From JAHEJV01 sp964653555 (GTDB lineage Bacteria; Myxococcota_A; UBA9160; SMWR01): a stretch of 64,000 nucleotides of DNA. A program made the translations under genes and the position numbers. Positions 1 through 7,256 of this stretch are shown piece after piece. Every line of letters begins with the position of its first letter. The first letter of the stretch is position 1. Below the pieces are notes generated by a model, which saw only the letters and a list, made by a program, of their open reading frames with translations, was not told the DNA's origin and searched no databases. Location of the stretch: positions 54,786 to 118,785 of the forward strand of contig CAZZFT010000002.1 in NCBI GenBank assembly GCA_964653555.1, written 5' to 3'.

Positions 1-172
1 AGCCCAGCTCGGCGGCGGCCTCGAGCTCGCCGATGAAGTCGTTGTACATCCCACCGGCTTCGACGGGATCGAAGAGGTTCGGATCGACGTCCACCCACAC
101 CGAGCGGTACTTCTCGGCGAAATCGTCCGGCAACTTCGTGTAGGGCATCAAGTGGAAGAACATCAGTTTCAT
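1..172 (-). CDS. LLM-class flavin-dependent oxidoreductase, N-terminal fragment
   Basis: The reading frame starts at ATG 172 and runs off the left edge, so only the first 57 residues are visible. They begin MKLMFFHLMPYTKLPDDFAE and continue through YRSVWVDVDPNLFDP and YNDFIGELEAAAELG. This is the typical beta1/alpha1 opening of bacterial luciferase-like (LLM) monooxygenases, flavin (FMN or F420) enzymes with a TIM-barrel fold. It lies upstream of another LLM gene on the same strand, in the order 172 then 1369 if transcribed from the right. Substrate and cofactor cannot be read from this fragment. Confidence 0.8.
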   Translation of the reverse strand, partial: MKLMFFHLMPYTKLPDDFAEKYRSVWVDVDPNLFDPVEAGGMYNDFIGELEAAAELG

Positions 173-271
173 GCGCCCTGCTCCGCCACCGTCGCTGCGC
201 CACGCCTCGGCTGGCCGGCAGCGCTCTGCTAGCAGCGCTCCGCTGGCCTACAACCGGCGAACAGCATCCGT

Positions 272-1369
272 TCACTCGAACTCGGGGATCACGTACTTCC
301 CGATCAGCTCGATCGTCTGCATCACCTTCGCATGAGGGATCGCATGGGGGTTCACTAGACACAGCAGGATGTCGACGCCCGCCGCCTCGTAGGCCCGGCA
401 TGATTCGATCACCTGGTCCGGATCGCCGCAGATCACGGCCTTGCTGTCACGCAGGGTCGAGAACGCCATCGCGTTCTCGTCCTCGAACATGCCATCCGTC
501 GCACCCGTGTACGCGTAGGTGCCGAGGTCTTGTTTCATCTCTCGCAGCCACTCCGCGACCCCACGCACGTTTCTGAAGCCGACCTCGTTGTACCACTCGA
601 AGGACTTCGCGGAGATCTCGTAGGACTCCTTCTTCGTGGGTGCGCAGTTGACCATCGTGAACGCGGCTACCTGGTTGTTGACGAACTTGCCCAGCGGCTT
701 CTTGCAGGCCACGACGGCGGCGCGGTAGAGATCGACCTGCTTCTTGAGATCTTCGGGCGGTCGCCCGACGCCGAAGGAGCACAGACCCAACCCCAGCTCG
801 CCCATCATCTGGTGTCCGTCGTCGGTACCCGTGGCGCCAAAGACGGGCGGATGGGGATCCTGGAGCGGTTTCGGCACCACCCGGCGCTTGGGCATCGACC
901 AGTACTTGCCCTCGAACTCGTACTCGTCGTTCGCCCAACAGCCTATGATGTGCTCGACAGCTTCCCGCCACATGGGTCGCGTCTCGGCCGGGTTGATGCC
1001 GAACCCCTCCATCTCGATGCGGCTCACCGACCGCCCGGTTCCGAAATCGACGCGCCCGCCGCTCAGCAGATCGAGCACCGCGACGGACTCCGCGGAGCGG
1101 ATCGGGTGGTTGTACGGCTTCGGGGCCAGGCGGACGCCATAGCCAATGCGCAGGTTCTTGGTCCGCGCGGCGATCGCACCATAGAGGACCTCGGGATTGG
1201 AGCAGTGCGAGAACTCCTCGAGGAAGTGGTGCTCCACAGTCCAGAAGGCGTGGAATCCGAGCTGATCCGCGAGCACGGCCTCCTCGATCGTGTCATGGAA
1301 GGCCTGGTACTCGCTCATCTTCGTCCAGGGACGGGGAACCGGAATCTCATAGAACAGGGCGAACTTCAT
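272..1369 (-). CDS. LLM-class flavin-dependent oxidoreductase
   Basis: A 365-residue luciferase-like oxidoreductase. The start was taken at ATG 1369 (MKFALFYEIPVPRPW) because the family begins with this strand; the frame stays open upstream to 1537, but those codons are arginine- and proline-rich and do not look like protein. Visible family features are the early TVEHHF motif after alpha1, the ARTKNLRIGYGVRLAP strand and the SGGRVDFGTGRS segment of the flavin site. The C-terminal half keeps GDPDQVIESCRAYEAAGVD, the usual barrel-closing helix of the family. The product is a cytoplasmic FMN- or F420-dependent oxidoreductase or monooxygenase. It diverges from the aldehyde dehydrogenase operon across a 397-bp intergenic region. 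Substrate unknown. Confidence 0.85.
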   Translation of the reverse strand: MKFALFYEIPVPRPWTKMSEYQAFHDTIEEAVLADQLGFHAFWTVEHHFLEEFSHCSNPEVLYGAIAARTKNLRIGYGVRLAPKPYNHPIRSAESVAVLDLLSGGRVDFGTGRSVSRIEMEGFGINPAETRPMWREAVEHIIGCWANDEYEFEGKYWSMPKRRVVPKPLQDPHPPVFGATGTDDGHQMMGELGLGLCSFGVGRPPEDLKKQVDLYRAAVVACKKPLGKFVNNQVAAFTMVNCAPTKKESYEISAKSFEWYNEVGFRNVRGVAEWLREMKQDLGTYAYTGATDGMFEDENAMAFSTLRDSKAVICGDPDQVIESCRAYEAAGVDILLCLVNPHAIPHAKVMQTIELIGKYVIPEFE

Positions 1370-1766
1370 GACCTTCCTTCGACTGGGGTTCCTCCGGAGA
1401 ACCCGGTGGACAGGGATGGACCGAGCAGGGCGCCTCGCGGCGCCACGCGGACGTGGTGGGACGGCTCGTGCACTGCGACGAACTCTCCCGATGAGCGCTC
1501 CCACCCATGCTCTCTGGTGGATCGGATCCGAAGCCACCCTGCCATTTTTTGCGATTTAGGCAATCTAGATACCTATATTGTCACATACACGCATCCAAGA
1601 CGGATTTTATGGTACGGTACCGTGATAAGCAATGGAATTGATCGCGGGGGATCGGATCCCTTCGGCCGTGTGTTTCGGACCCGGTCCGGATCGGCGTTCG
1701 AGCGTCACGGTCGGCACCAAAGAGGGGGATTCTTCTCGCGAGATTCGGCCATCGGGAGAGCGAAAC
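1370..1766. promoter_or_regulatory. divergent intergenic region between LLM gene and aldehyde dehydrogenase operon
   Basis: This 397-bp stretch has no convincing gene. About 1540-1630 is strikingly AT-rich compared with its surroundings and holds a 10-bp perfect palindrome ACGGTACCGT at 1614-1623 and a TTGTCA hexamer at 1578-1583. The palindrome could be an operator and the hexamer a -35 box for the rightward operon, but no good -10 at standard spacing was found. A purine-rich GGGAGAG precedes the ATG at 1767. The function is inferred from position and base composition only. Confidence 0.5.
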
Positions 1767-3176
1767 ATGACCCATTACGCCACTCTAACGATCGACGGCA
1801 AGCCGGCTATCGGCGCCGCCTCCTTTCCGGTGATCGACCCCGCTCGGGGGACTCCCTTCGCGGACTGTCCCAGTGCCGACGCGTCCCAGGTGGACGCCGC
1901 GGTCGACGCGGCCCGACGGGCGTTTCCGAGCTGGGCCGTCCTCACCCAGTCCCAACGTCGGGACGCGCTCCGCGCGGTGGCCGCGATCATCAGCGAGAAC
2001 GTCGACGAGCTGGCCCGTCTGCTGACCCAGGAGCAGGGGCGGCCGCTTCCCCGCGCGCGGGACGAGGTGTTGGGCATGCCCGCGCTGCTCGAGACGACGG
2101 CGCGCTTCGAGATCCGAGACGAGATCGTCCGCGAGGACAAGCGGGTGCGCGTCGAGCTGCGCCGGAAGCCGGTCGGCGTCGTCGCCGCCATCGCGACCTG
2201 GAACTACCCGCTGATGGTCGCTGCGGGAAAGATCTGGCCCGCGCTGCTCGCCGGCAACACGGTCGTGCTCAAGCCATCGCCGTACACGCCGCTGTCGACC
2301 CTTCGGCTCGGAGAGCTCGTGCGGGAGGCCCTGCCGCCGGGCGTCCTCAACATCGTCGCGGGCGGCGAAGAGGTCGGGCGCTGGCTCACGGAGCATCCAG
2401 GCGTCCGCAAGATCACCTTTACCGGCTCGGTTCCCGTCGGCAAGAAGATCATGGCCGCCGCGGCAGCCGACCTGAAGCGCATCACGCTCGAGCTCGGTGG
2501 CAACGACCCCGCGATTGTTCTTGCCGATGCGGACATCGGCAAGATCGCCAAGAAACTCTTCTGGGGTGCGTTCACTAACTCCGGACAGCTGTGCGTCGCC
2601 GCAAAGCGGGTCTATGTGGAGGAGCCGGTCTATCGGCCGCTGGTGGACGCCCTTCGCTCGATCGCGCAGTCGATCAAGGTGGGAGGCGGCTTCGAGTCGG
2701 ACGTCGACCTCGGTCCCGTCAACAACCGCGCCCAGTTCGAGCGCGTGAACGAGCTGATCGAGTCGGCGCGCAGGGACGGCGCCACCTTCGTCACGGGTGG
2801 CGAGCCCTTGGGCGGGGACGGTTACCTGATCGCGCCCACGATCGTTACGGGCCTCTCCGACGGCAGCCGCCTCGTCGACGAAGAGCAGTTCGGACCCGCC
2901 CTGCCCATCGTCCCGGTGCGAGACGCCGAGGACGCACTCGAGCGGGCCAACGCGACGCACTTCGGACTTGGGGGCTCGATCTGGACCTCCGATCGCGAGC
3001 GTGGCAGGAGTCTGGCCGGACGGCTGGAGTGCGGCACGGGCTGGGTCAACCAGCACGCCTCCTTTGCCTTCGAGGCGCCCTTCGGCGGCTGGAAGTGGTC
3101 CGGCGTGGGTTACGAGAACGGTCCCATCGGGCTCGAGGCGTTCACGGAGCTCCAGGTGATCTCGGAGGCTCTCTGA
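1767..3176 (+). CDS. NAD(P)-dependent aldehyde dehydrogenase
   Basis: A 469-residue member of the ALDH superfamily that oxidises an aldehyde to the carboxylate. Start chosen at ATG 1767 (MTHYATLTIDGK), preceded by GGGAGAG; the frame is open further upstream without family similarity. Catalytic features are present: Asn145 in TWNYP, Glu242 in LELGGNDP and the nucleophile Cys276 in NSGQLC. The cofactor loop FTGSVPVGK is near 218-226, and the C-terminal EAPFGGWKWSGVGYENG motif is present. It heads a plus-strand run with an SDR and a zinc alcohol dehydrogenase, so a role in alcohol-aldehyde-acid oxidation of a catabolic intermediate is likely. Substrate not determinable. Confidence 0.93.
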   Translation: MTHYATLTIDGKPAIGAASFPVIDPARGTPFADCPSADASQVDAAVDAARRAFPSWAVLTQSQRRDALRAVAAIISENVDELARLLTQEQGRPLPRARDEVLGMPALLETTARFEIRDEIVREDKRVRVELRRKPVGVVAAIATWNYPLMVAAGKIWPALLAGNTVVLKPSPYTPLSTLRLGELVREALPPGVLNIVAGGEEVGRWLTEHPGVRKITFTGSVPVGKKIMAAAAADLKRITLELGGNDPAIVLADADIGKIAKKLFWGAFTNSGQLCVAAKRVYVEEPVYRPLVDALRSIAQSIKVGGGFESDVDLGPVNNRAQFERVNELIESARRDGATFVTGGEPLGGDGYLIAPTIVTGLSDGSRLVDEEQFGPALPIVPVRDAEDALERANATHFGLGGSIWTSDRERGRSLAGRLECGTGWVNQHASFAFEAPFGGWKWSGVGYENGPIGLEAFTELQVISEAL

Positions 3177-3998
3177 GTGGAGACCCTGCACGCTCGGGAG
3201 CCTTCCAGTCTGTCCGACGGGCGCGGTCGGCTGCAGGGACGCCGCGTCCTCGTCCTCGGCGCGGGGACGGACAAGGTGGAGAACTTCGAGTCCCTGCCCG
3301 GTAACGGACGAGCGATCGCCGTGCTGGCCGGATGCGAGGGTGCCGCCGTCGCGTGCGTCGACCGCGACTCGGCGGCGGCCGCCGCGACCGCCGAGGCCAT
3401 CATCGCAAAGGGAGGCAAGGCCGACGTGGTCGTCGCTGACGTCGCCGACCCGGAGCGCTGTCGGACCCTCGTGGAAGAAAGTGCCGCGAAGCTAGGCGGA
3501 CTCGACGGGCTCGTTCTCAACGTCGGCATCTTCCTCGGTCGCAAGCTGTCCGGAACTTCCGGCGACGATTGGGACCGGTCCTTCGAGATCAACGTGCGCT
3601 CCCACGCCCTGGTCTCGACACACGCGATGGAGATCTTCCCCCCCGGCTCCTCGATCGTGTTCACGGGCTCGGTGGCCGGTCTGGGCGTGCCGGCCTATCC
3701 CACGATGGCGCCGGCCTACGACGCCTCCAAGGCGGCGCTGCTCGGACTCAGTCGGCACCTGGCCAACGAGGGCGCGCGCCGTGGGATCCGCGCCAATCTG
3801 ATCGCCCCGGGCCTGATCGACACTCCGCTCCAGCGGCGGATCGCCAAGGGCAAGGATCCGATCGTGGACCAGGTTCCCCTGCGTCGCGCGGGCAGCGCCT
3901 GGGAGGTCGCCTACGCCGCCGTCTTCCTGCTGTCCGGCGAGTCGAGCTACGTAACCGGACAGGTGCTCGCCGTGGACGGCGGCATGACGATGCGTTGA
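3177..3998 (+). CDS. SDR-family oxidoreductase
   Basis: A 273-residue short-chain dehydrogenase/reductase. GTG 3177 directly abuts the TGA of the aldehyde dehydrogenase and has GGAGG at 3164-3168, a good ribosome-binding site, so the genes are coupled. The Rossmann glycine motif is unusual: VLVLGAGTDKVENFESLPGNGRAIA contains an insertion between the first glycines and the GNGRA segment, whereas typical SDRs read TGxxxGxG. Catalytic Ser in FTGSVAG and Tyr/Lys in YDASK are present, followed by IRANLIAPGLIDTP and the VTGQVLAVDGG tail. It probably interconverts an alcohol and a ketone in the same pathway as the flanking dehydrogenases. Confidence 0.9.
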   Translation: METLHAREPSSLSDGRGRLQGRRVLVLGAGTDKVENFESLPGNGRAIAVLAGCEGAAVACVDRDSAAAAATAEAIIAKGGKADVVVADVADPERCRTLVEESAAKLGGLDGLVLNVGIFLGRKLSGTSGDDWDRSFEINVRSHALVSTHAMEIFPPGSSIVFTGSVAGLGVPAYPTMAPAYDASKAALLGLSRHLANEGARRGIRANLIAPGLIDTPLQRRIAKGKDPIVDQVPLRRAGSAWEVAYAAVFLLSGESSYVTGQVLAVDGGMTMR

Positions 3999-4021
3999 AT
4001 GCGGAAAGGGGAGGATCGTCC

Positions 4022-5101
4022 ATGAGAGCCGCTGTGTTGTACGAGCCCGGCAAGGATCTCGTCGTGGAGGAGGTGCAGGTGGACCGACCCGGACCGCACG
4101 AGGTGCTGGTCCGGACCGCGGCCAGCGGCGTCTGCCACAGTGACCTCCACTTCCAGCAGGGCAAGAGCCCGTACCCATTGCCCGTGATCCTGGGACACGA
4201 GGCCTCGGGCGTGGTGGAACAGGTCGGATCCGAGGTGCGCTACGTCGCACCGGGCGATCACGTCGTGACCTGCACGGCGGTGTTCTGCGGACAGTGCCGG
4301 TTTTGCATGTCGGGGCGCCCCTATCTCTGCGGTGGCGCTTCGACGCGGCGCGCCAGGAACGAAGGGCCGCGCCTGGCGCGCGACGGCGCCAAGATCAACC
4401 AGTACATCCACGTCGGCTCCTTCGCGGAGCAGATGCTCCTCCACGAGAACGTGATCACCAAGATCCGACCCGACGCCGACCTGGTACGCGCGTGTCTGTT
4501 GGGCTGCGCGGTGGTGACGGGGGTCGGTGCCGTCGTCAACAGCGCCGACATCGAGCCCGGCAGCCGCGTGGCGGTCTTCGGCTGCGGGGGCGTCGGATTG
4601 TTCGCGGTCCAGGGCGCCGCGCTCGCCGGCGCCGGCAGGATCATCGCCGTCGACACCAAGCCCGAGAAGCTCGAGCTCGCGCGGCGCCTCGGAGCCACCG
4701 ACGTGGTCGATGCCAGCCAGGAGGATCCGGTGGCGGCGATCCGGGAGCTCTCCGGAGGGGGCGTAGACTACTCCTTCGAGGTGATCGGAAACCGGAACAC
4801 CGTGGCGCAGTGCTTCGACGTGCTCGACCTGGGCGGCACCGCAACGGTGGTCGGCCTGATGCCCGCCGGCACCAAGGTGGAGATCCCCAGCGAGGGGCTC
4901 ATGTTCCGCAAGCTCCAGGGGACGTCGATGGGCTCGACCCGTCCGCGGATCGACATCCCGCGCTACGTCGACTTCTACCTGTCGGGCAAGCTCAAGCTCG
5001 ACGAGCTGATCTCGCAGCAGATTCCGCTGGAAGGTGTGAACGACGCCTTCCGCGCCCTGGAGCAGGGCTCCGTCGCCCGCAGCGTGATCACCTTCGGATG
5101 A
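4022..5101 (+). CDS. zinc-dependent alcohol dehydrogenase (MDR superfamily)
   Basis: A 359-residue medium-chain dehydrogenase. Start at ATG 4022 (MRAAVLYEPGKDLVVEEVQV) with GGGGAGG at 4008-4014. Catalytic zinc ligands are visible as Cys in GVCHSDLH, the His-Glu pair in LGHEASG and a second Cys in LLGCAVVTGVGA; the structural zinc site is CGQCRFCMSGRPYLC. The NAD-binding Rossmann motif is VFGCGGVGLFAVQGA. The family oxidises primary or secondary alcohols or glutathione adducts. It closes the ALDH-SDR-ADH run and converges on hyuB 34 bp away with no visible terminator. A similar enzyme is encoded at 31659-32741. Confidence 0.92.
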   Translation: MRAAVLYEPGKDLVVEEVQVDRPGPHEVLVRTAASGVCHSDLHFQQGKSPYPLPVILGHEASGVVEQVGSEVRYVAPGDHVVTCTAVFCGQCRFCMSGRPYLCGGASTRRARNEGPRLARDGAKINQYIHVGSFAEQMLLHENVITKIRPDADLVRACLLGCAVVTGVGAVVNSADIEPGSRVAVFGCGGVGLFAVQGAALAGAGRIIAVDTKPEKLELARRLGATDVVDASQEDPVAAIRELSGGGVDYSFEVIGNRNTVAQCFDVLDLGGTATVVGLMPAGTKVEIPSEGLMFRKLQGTSMGSTRPRIDIPRYVDFYLSGKLKLDELISQQIPLEGVNDAFRALEQGSVARSVITFG

Positions 5102-5135
5102 CGCGAGCGGTGGGCGGCCTCTCCCCGTCCATCTC

Positions 5136-7256
5136 CTAGCTTGCGCTGGCTGCATCGATGCGATTCGGAGACCACTTGGTCCAGCGATCCGGACTGGACT
5201 CGAAGCTCCTTCGCTGGTCCGCGATGGTCACGTCGACGAAGAGCAGGTGCCCGCTGCCGGGGTCGATGTACCCGCGGGCCTGCACTCCTTCGCCCATCGG
5301 GAACAGCTGCGGAATCGTCGGACAGCCATCGGTCCAGTGTCCGGGCGAAACGGCCAGCGGCGCTCCCGAGCGAACGCTGACGGCCACCCCCCCCTGCTGC
5401 TCAACGCCCGGATGGAGCGGCGCGGAGCGACTCGCGTCCCGGTAGCCCTCGGGCACGTCCTGCCAGCGGAGCGGTCGCAGAGCCGGCTCGGCGCGTTCGA
5501 GTCGCTCGGTGAGCAGCTCGCGGCGCCGTGTCTCCGTGGCGAGGGGGTCGCCCGGTATCACGCCGTAGACATCCCTCGCGTCGTCCGCCTCGAGGCGACC
5601 GAGGCGCACGTCCGCCTCCACGGCGGCGGGATCGCGTTCGAGAGGATCTCCCCATCCCCCTCCCGAGCCGCAGCGGAACACGAACCTGTCGCCGGGGCCG
5701 AACTTGAAGTTCTGCTGGTGCGCACCGATCACGTCGACGCGGCCGTCCGCGCGGATCATGCGGAACTCGGTGGTGGCGCCCGGATAACCGCCGGCGGAGC
5801 CGACGACCGGTAGCCGCTCGCGATTCGAGATCGTCGTCCCGCGAAGACCCGAGGTGCCCGAGAGCTCCACGGCCATCTCGAGCCCGCCTCCGGCGCGATA
5901 GCGCCCGGCGCCGCCGCTCGTCACTTCGCGCAGGCGCTTGTGGACCACGTGCAGCGGGTACCAGGACTCCATGATTTCGACGTCGGGGTACTCGACGATC
6001 TGCTCCCGGGCCACCATGTAGATGCCCCAGTCGGTGCCGTCCCGGTCGACGGAGCCCGGCGCGCCGTTCGCGCCGGCGTCGAGCATCAGCCATCCGTCCT
6101 CGTCGCCTCCGATGCCGGGACCCGCCCACGTGTGGAGCGCGCTCCCCGACGCAGTCGTGGAGCCGGTCTGCAGACGGCGCGCCTCGCTCCTGGGTGATGC
6201 CGCGATCGCGAGCATGAGCGTTCGGATCGCCGTCTCCACCGCAGTGTTGGCGACGTCGATGTGCGCTGCGGCCACCGGCGCGGGTGGCTTGCTATTCAGG
6301 ATCGAGCCCTCGGGACAGCGCACCTCGATCGTCTCGAAGAGCCCGCGATTGTAGGGGAGATCCCAAGCGAGGTAGGCTGCCAGGTCGACGCCCAGCTCGC
6401 TGGTGATGATGTGCGGCTTGGAGTTGACGAAATGATCGGTCTGCGGCGCTGCTCCCTCGAAGTCGAAGATCAAACGATCCCGCTCGACTGTGAGGCAGCA
6501 GGGGATGCGGAAAATCTCCTCGTTCCACTCGCTGCCGCTCTCCGCCCGGTACGTCCCTGGCTCGAGCTGACCGATACGGCGGCGCAGCTCCGCCTCGGTA
6601 CGGTCGGCCAGCTCGTCGACCCCTGCGCTGAACGCGTCCACCCCGAGCTCGCGCACGATCTCGGACAGCTCCTCGTGCACCACGTGACAGCCGGCGAGCA
6701 GGGAACGCAGGTCCATCTCGACCAGCTTCGCCATACGGACGTTGTTGCGGAGGATCGCCCAGACGTCGGACTGCTCCACGCCTCCCCGCAGCAATCGCAC
6801 CGGCGGACAGCGCAGGCCCTCCTGGTAGCAATCCGTCGCTTCGGGCGCGAAGGATCCGGGCACCATGCCACCCACGTCCATCATATGCGCCGAGTTGGCC
6901 GCCCAGGCCGCGATCCGACGCTCCGCGAACACCGGGCGGAGGACGAACACGTCGGAGGCGTGCAAGCCGCCCCCGTTGTGGGGATCGTTCACGAAGAAGA
7001 CGTCTCCCGGCGCAATCGTCTCGCCGTGCACGGCGATCGTGGAACGCACGCAGTTCGTCGCGGCGTACCAGTGGAGGCGAATCTTCCCGCCCCCGACGAT
7101 CAGGCCCCCTTTTGCGTCCAGCACGGTGCAGGAGTAGTCCTTCGAGTCGACGACCACGGGACTGATCGCTGTACGCTGGATGGCGGCGGCGCCCTGCTCG
7201 CAGAGCGCTTCCAGACGGTGCCTCAGGACTTCGAGTGCGATCGGATCCGTACTCAT
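5136..7256 (-). CDS. hyuB: hydantoinase B / acetone-carboxylase-type subunit with fused gamma-like tail
   Basis: A 706-residue HyuB-family protein (hydantoinase B/oxoprolinase). ATG 7256 overlaps the hyuA stop by four bases (ATGA). Family features include VDSKDYSCTVLDAKGGLI, the NDPHNGGGLHASDV metal-site motif (Asn-Asp-Pro...His) and the GSGGGWGDPLERDP motif that usually sits near the C-terminus. About 105 further residues (roughly 602-706) follow. They resemble the small gamma subunit of acetone/acetophenone carboxylases: HWTDG matches the usual NWKD region, and DPGSGHLLFVDVTI matches the usual CPxCGxxLDVEV strand, but the expected zinc cysteines are absent. Together with HyuA it would form an ATP-dependent amidase or ketone carboxylase; adjacent alcohol dehydrogenases favour a ketone, by inference. 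Confidence 0.88.
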   Translation of the reverse strand: MSTDPIALEVLRHRLEALCEQGAAAIQRTAISPVVVDSKDYSCTVLDAKGGLIVGGGKIRLHWYAATNCVRSTIAVHGETIAPGDVFFVNDPHNGGGLHASDVFVLRPVFAERRIAAWAANSAHMMDVGGMVPGSFAPEATDCYQEGLRCPPVRLLRGGVEQSDVWAILRNNVRMAKLVEMDLRSLLAGCHVVHEELSEIVRELGVDAFSAGVDELADRTEAELRRRIGQLEPGTYRAESGSEWNEEIFRIPCCLTVERDRLIFDFEGAAPQTDHFVNSKPHIITSELGVDLAAYLAWDLPYNRGLFETIEVRCPEGSILNSKPPAPVAAAHIDVANTAVETAIRTLMLAIAASPRSEARRLQTGSTTASGSALHTWAGPGIGGDEDGWLMLDAGANGAPGSVDRDGTDWGIYMVAREQIVEYPDVEIMESWYPLHVVHKRLREVTSGGAGRYRAGGGLEMAVELSGTSGLRGTTISNRERLPVVGSAGGYPGATTEFRMIRADGRVDVIGAHQQNFKFGPGDRFVFRCGSGGGWGDPLERDPAAVEADVRLGRLEADDARDVYGVIPGDPLATETRRRELLTERLERAEPALRPLRWQDVPEGYRDASRSAPLHPGVEQQGGVAVSVRSGAPLAVSPGHWTDGCPTIPQLFPMGEGVQARGYIDPGSGHLLFVDVTIADQRRSFESSPDRWTKWSPNRIDAASAS

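Noticed and set aside
190..250. Imperfect repeat GCAGCGCTCnGCT and a weak stem near 200-245 as a terminator or attachment site
   Set aside because: Stem pairing is broken by mismatches and there is no T-run, tRNA or integrase nearby.
1370..1537. N-terminal extension of the LLM protein to 1537
   Set aside because: The added residues are Arg/Pro-rich and precede the canonical first strand MKFALFYEIP, so the shorter start was used.
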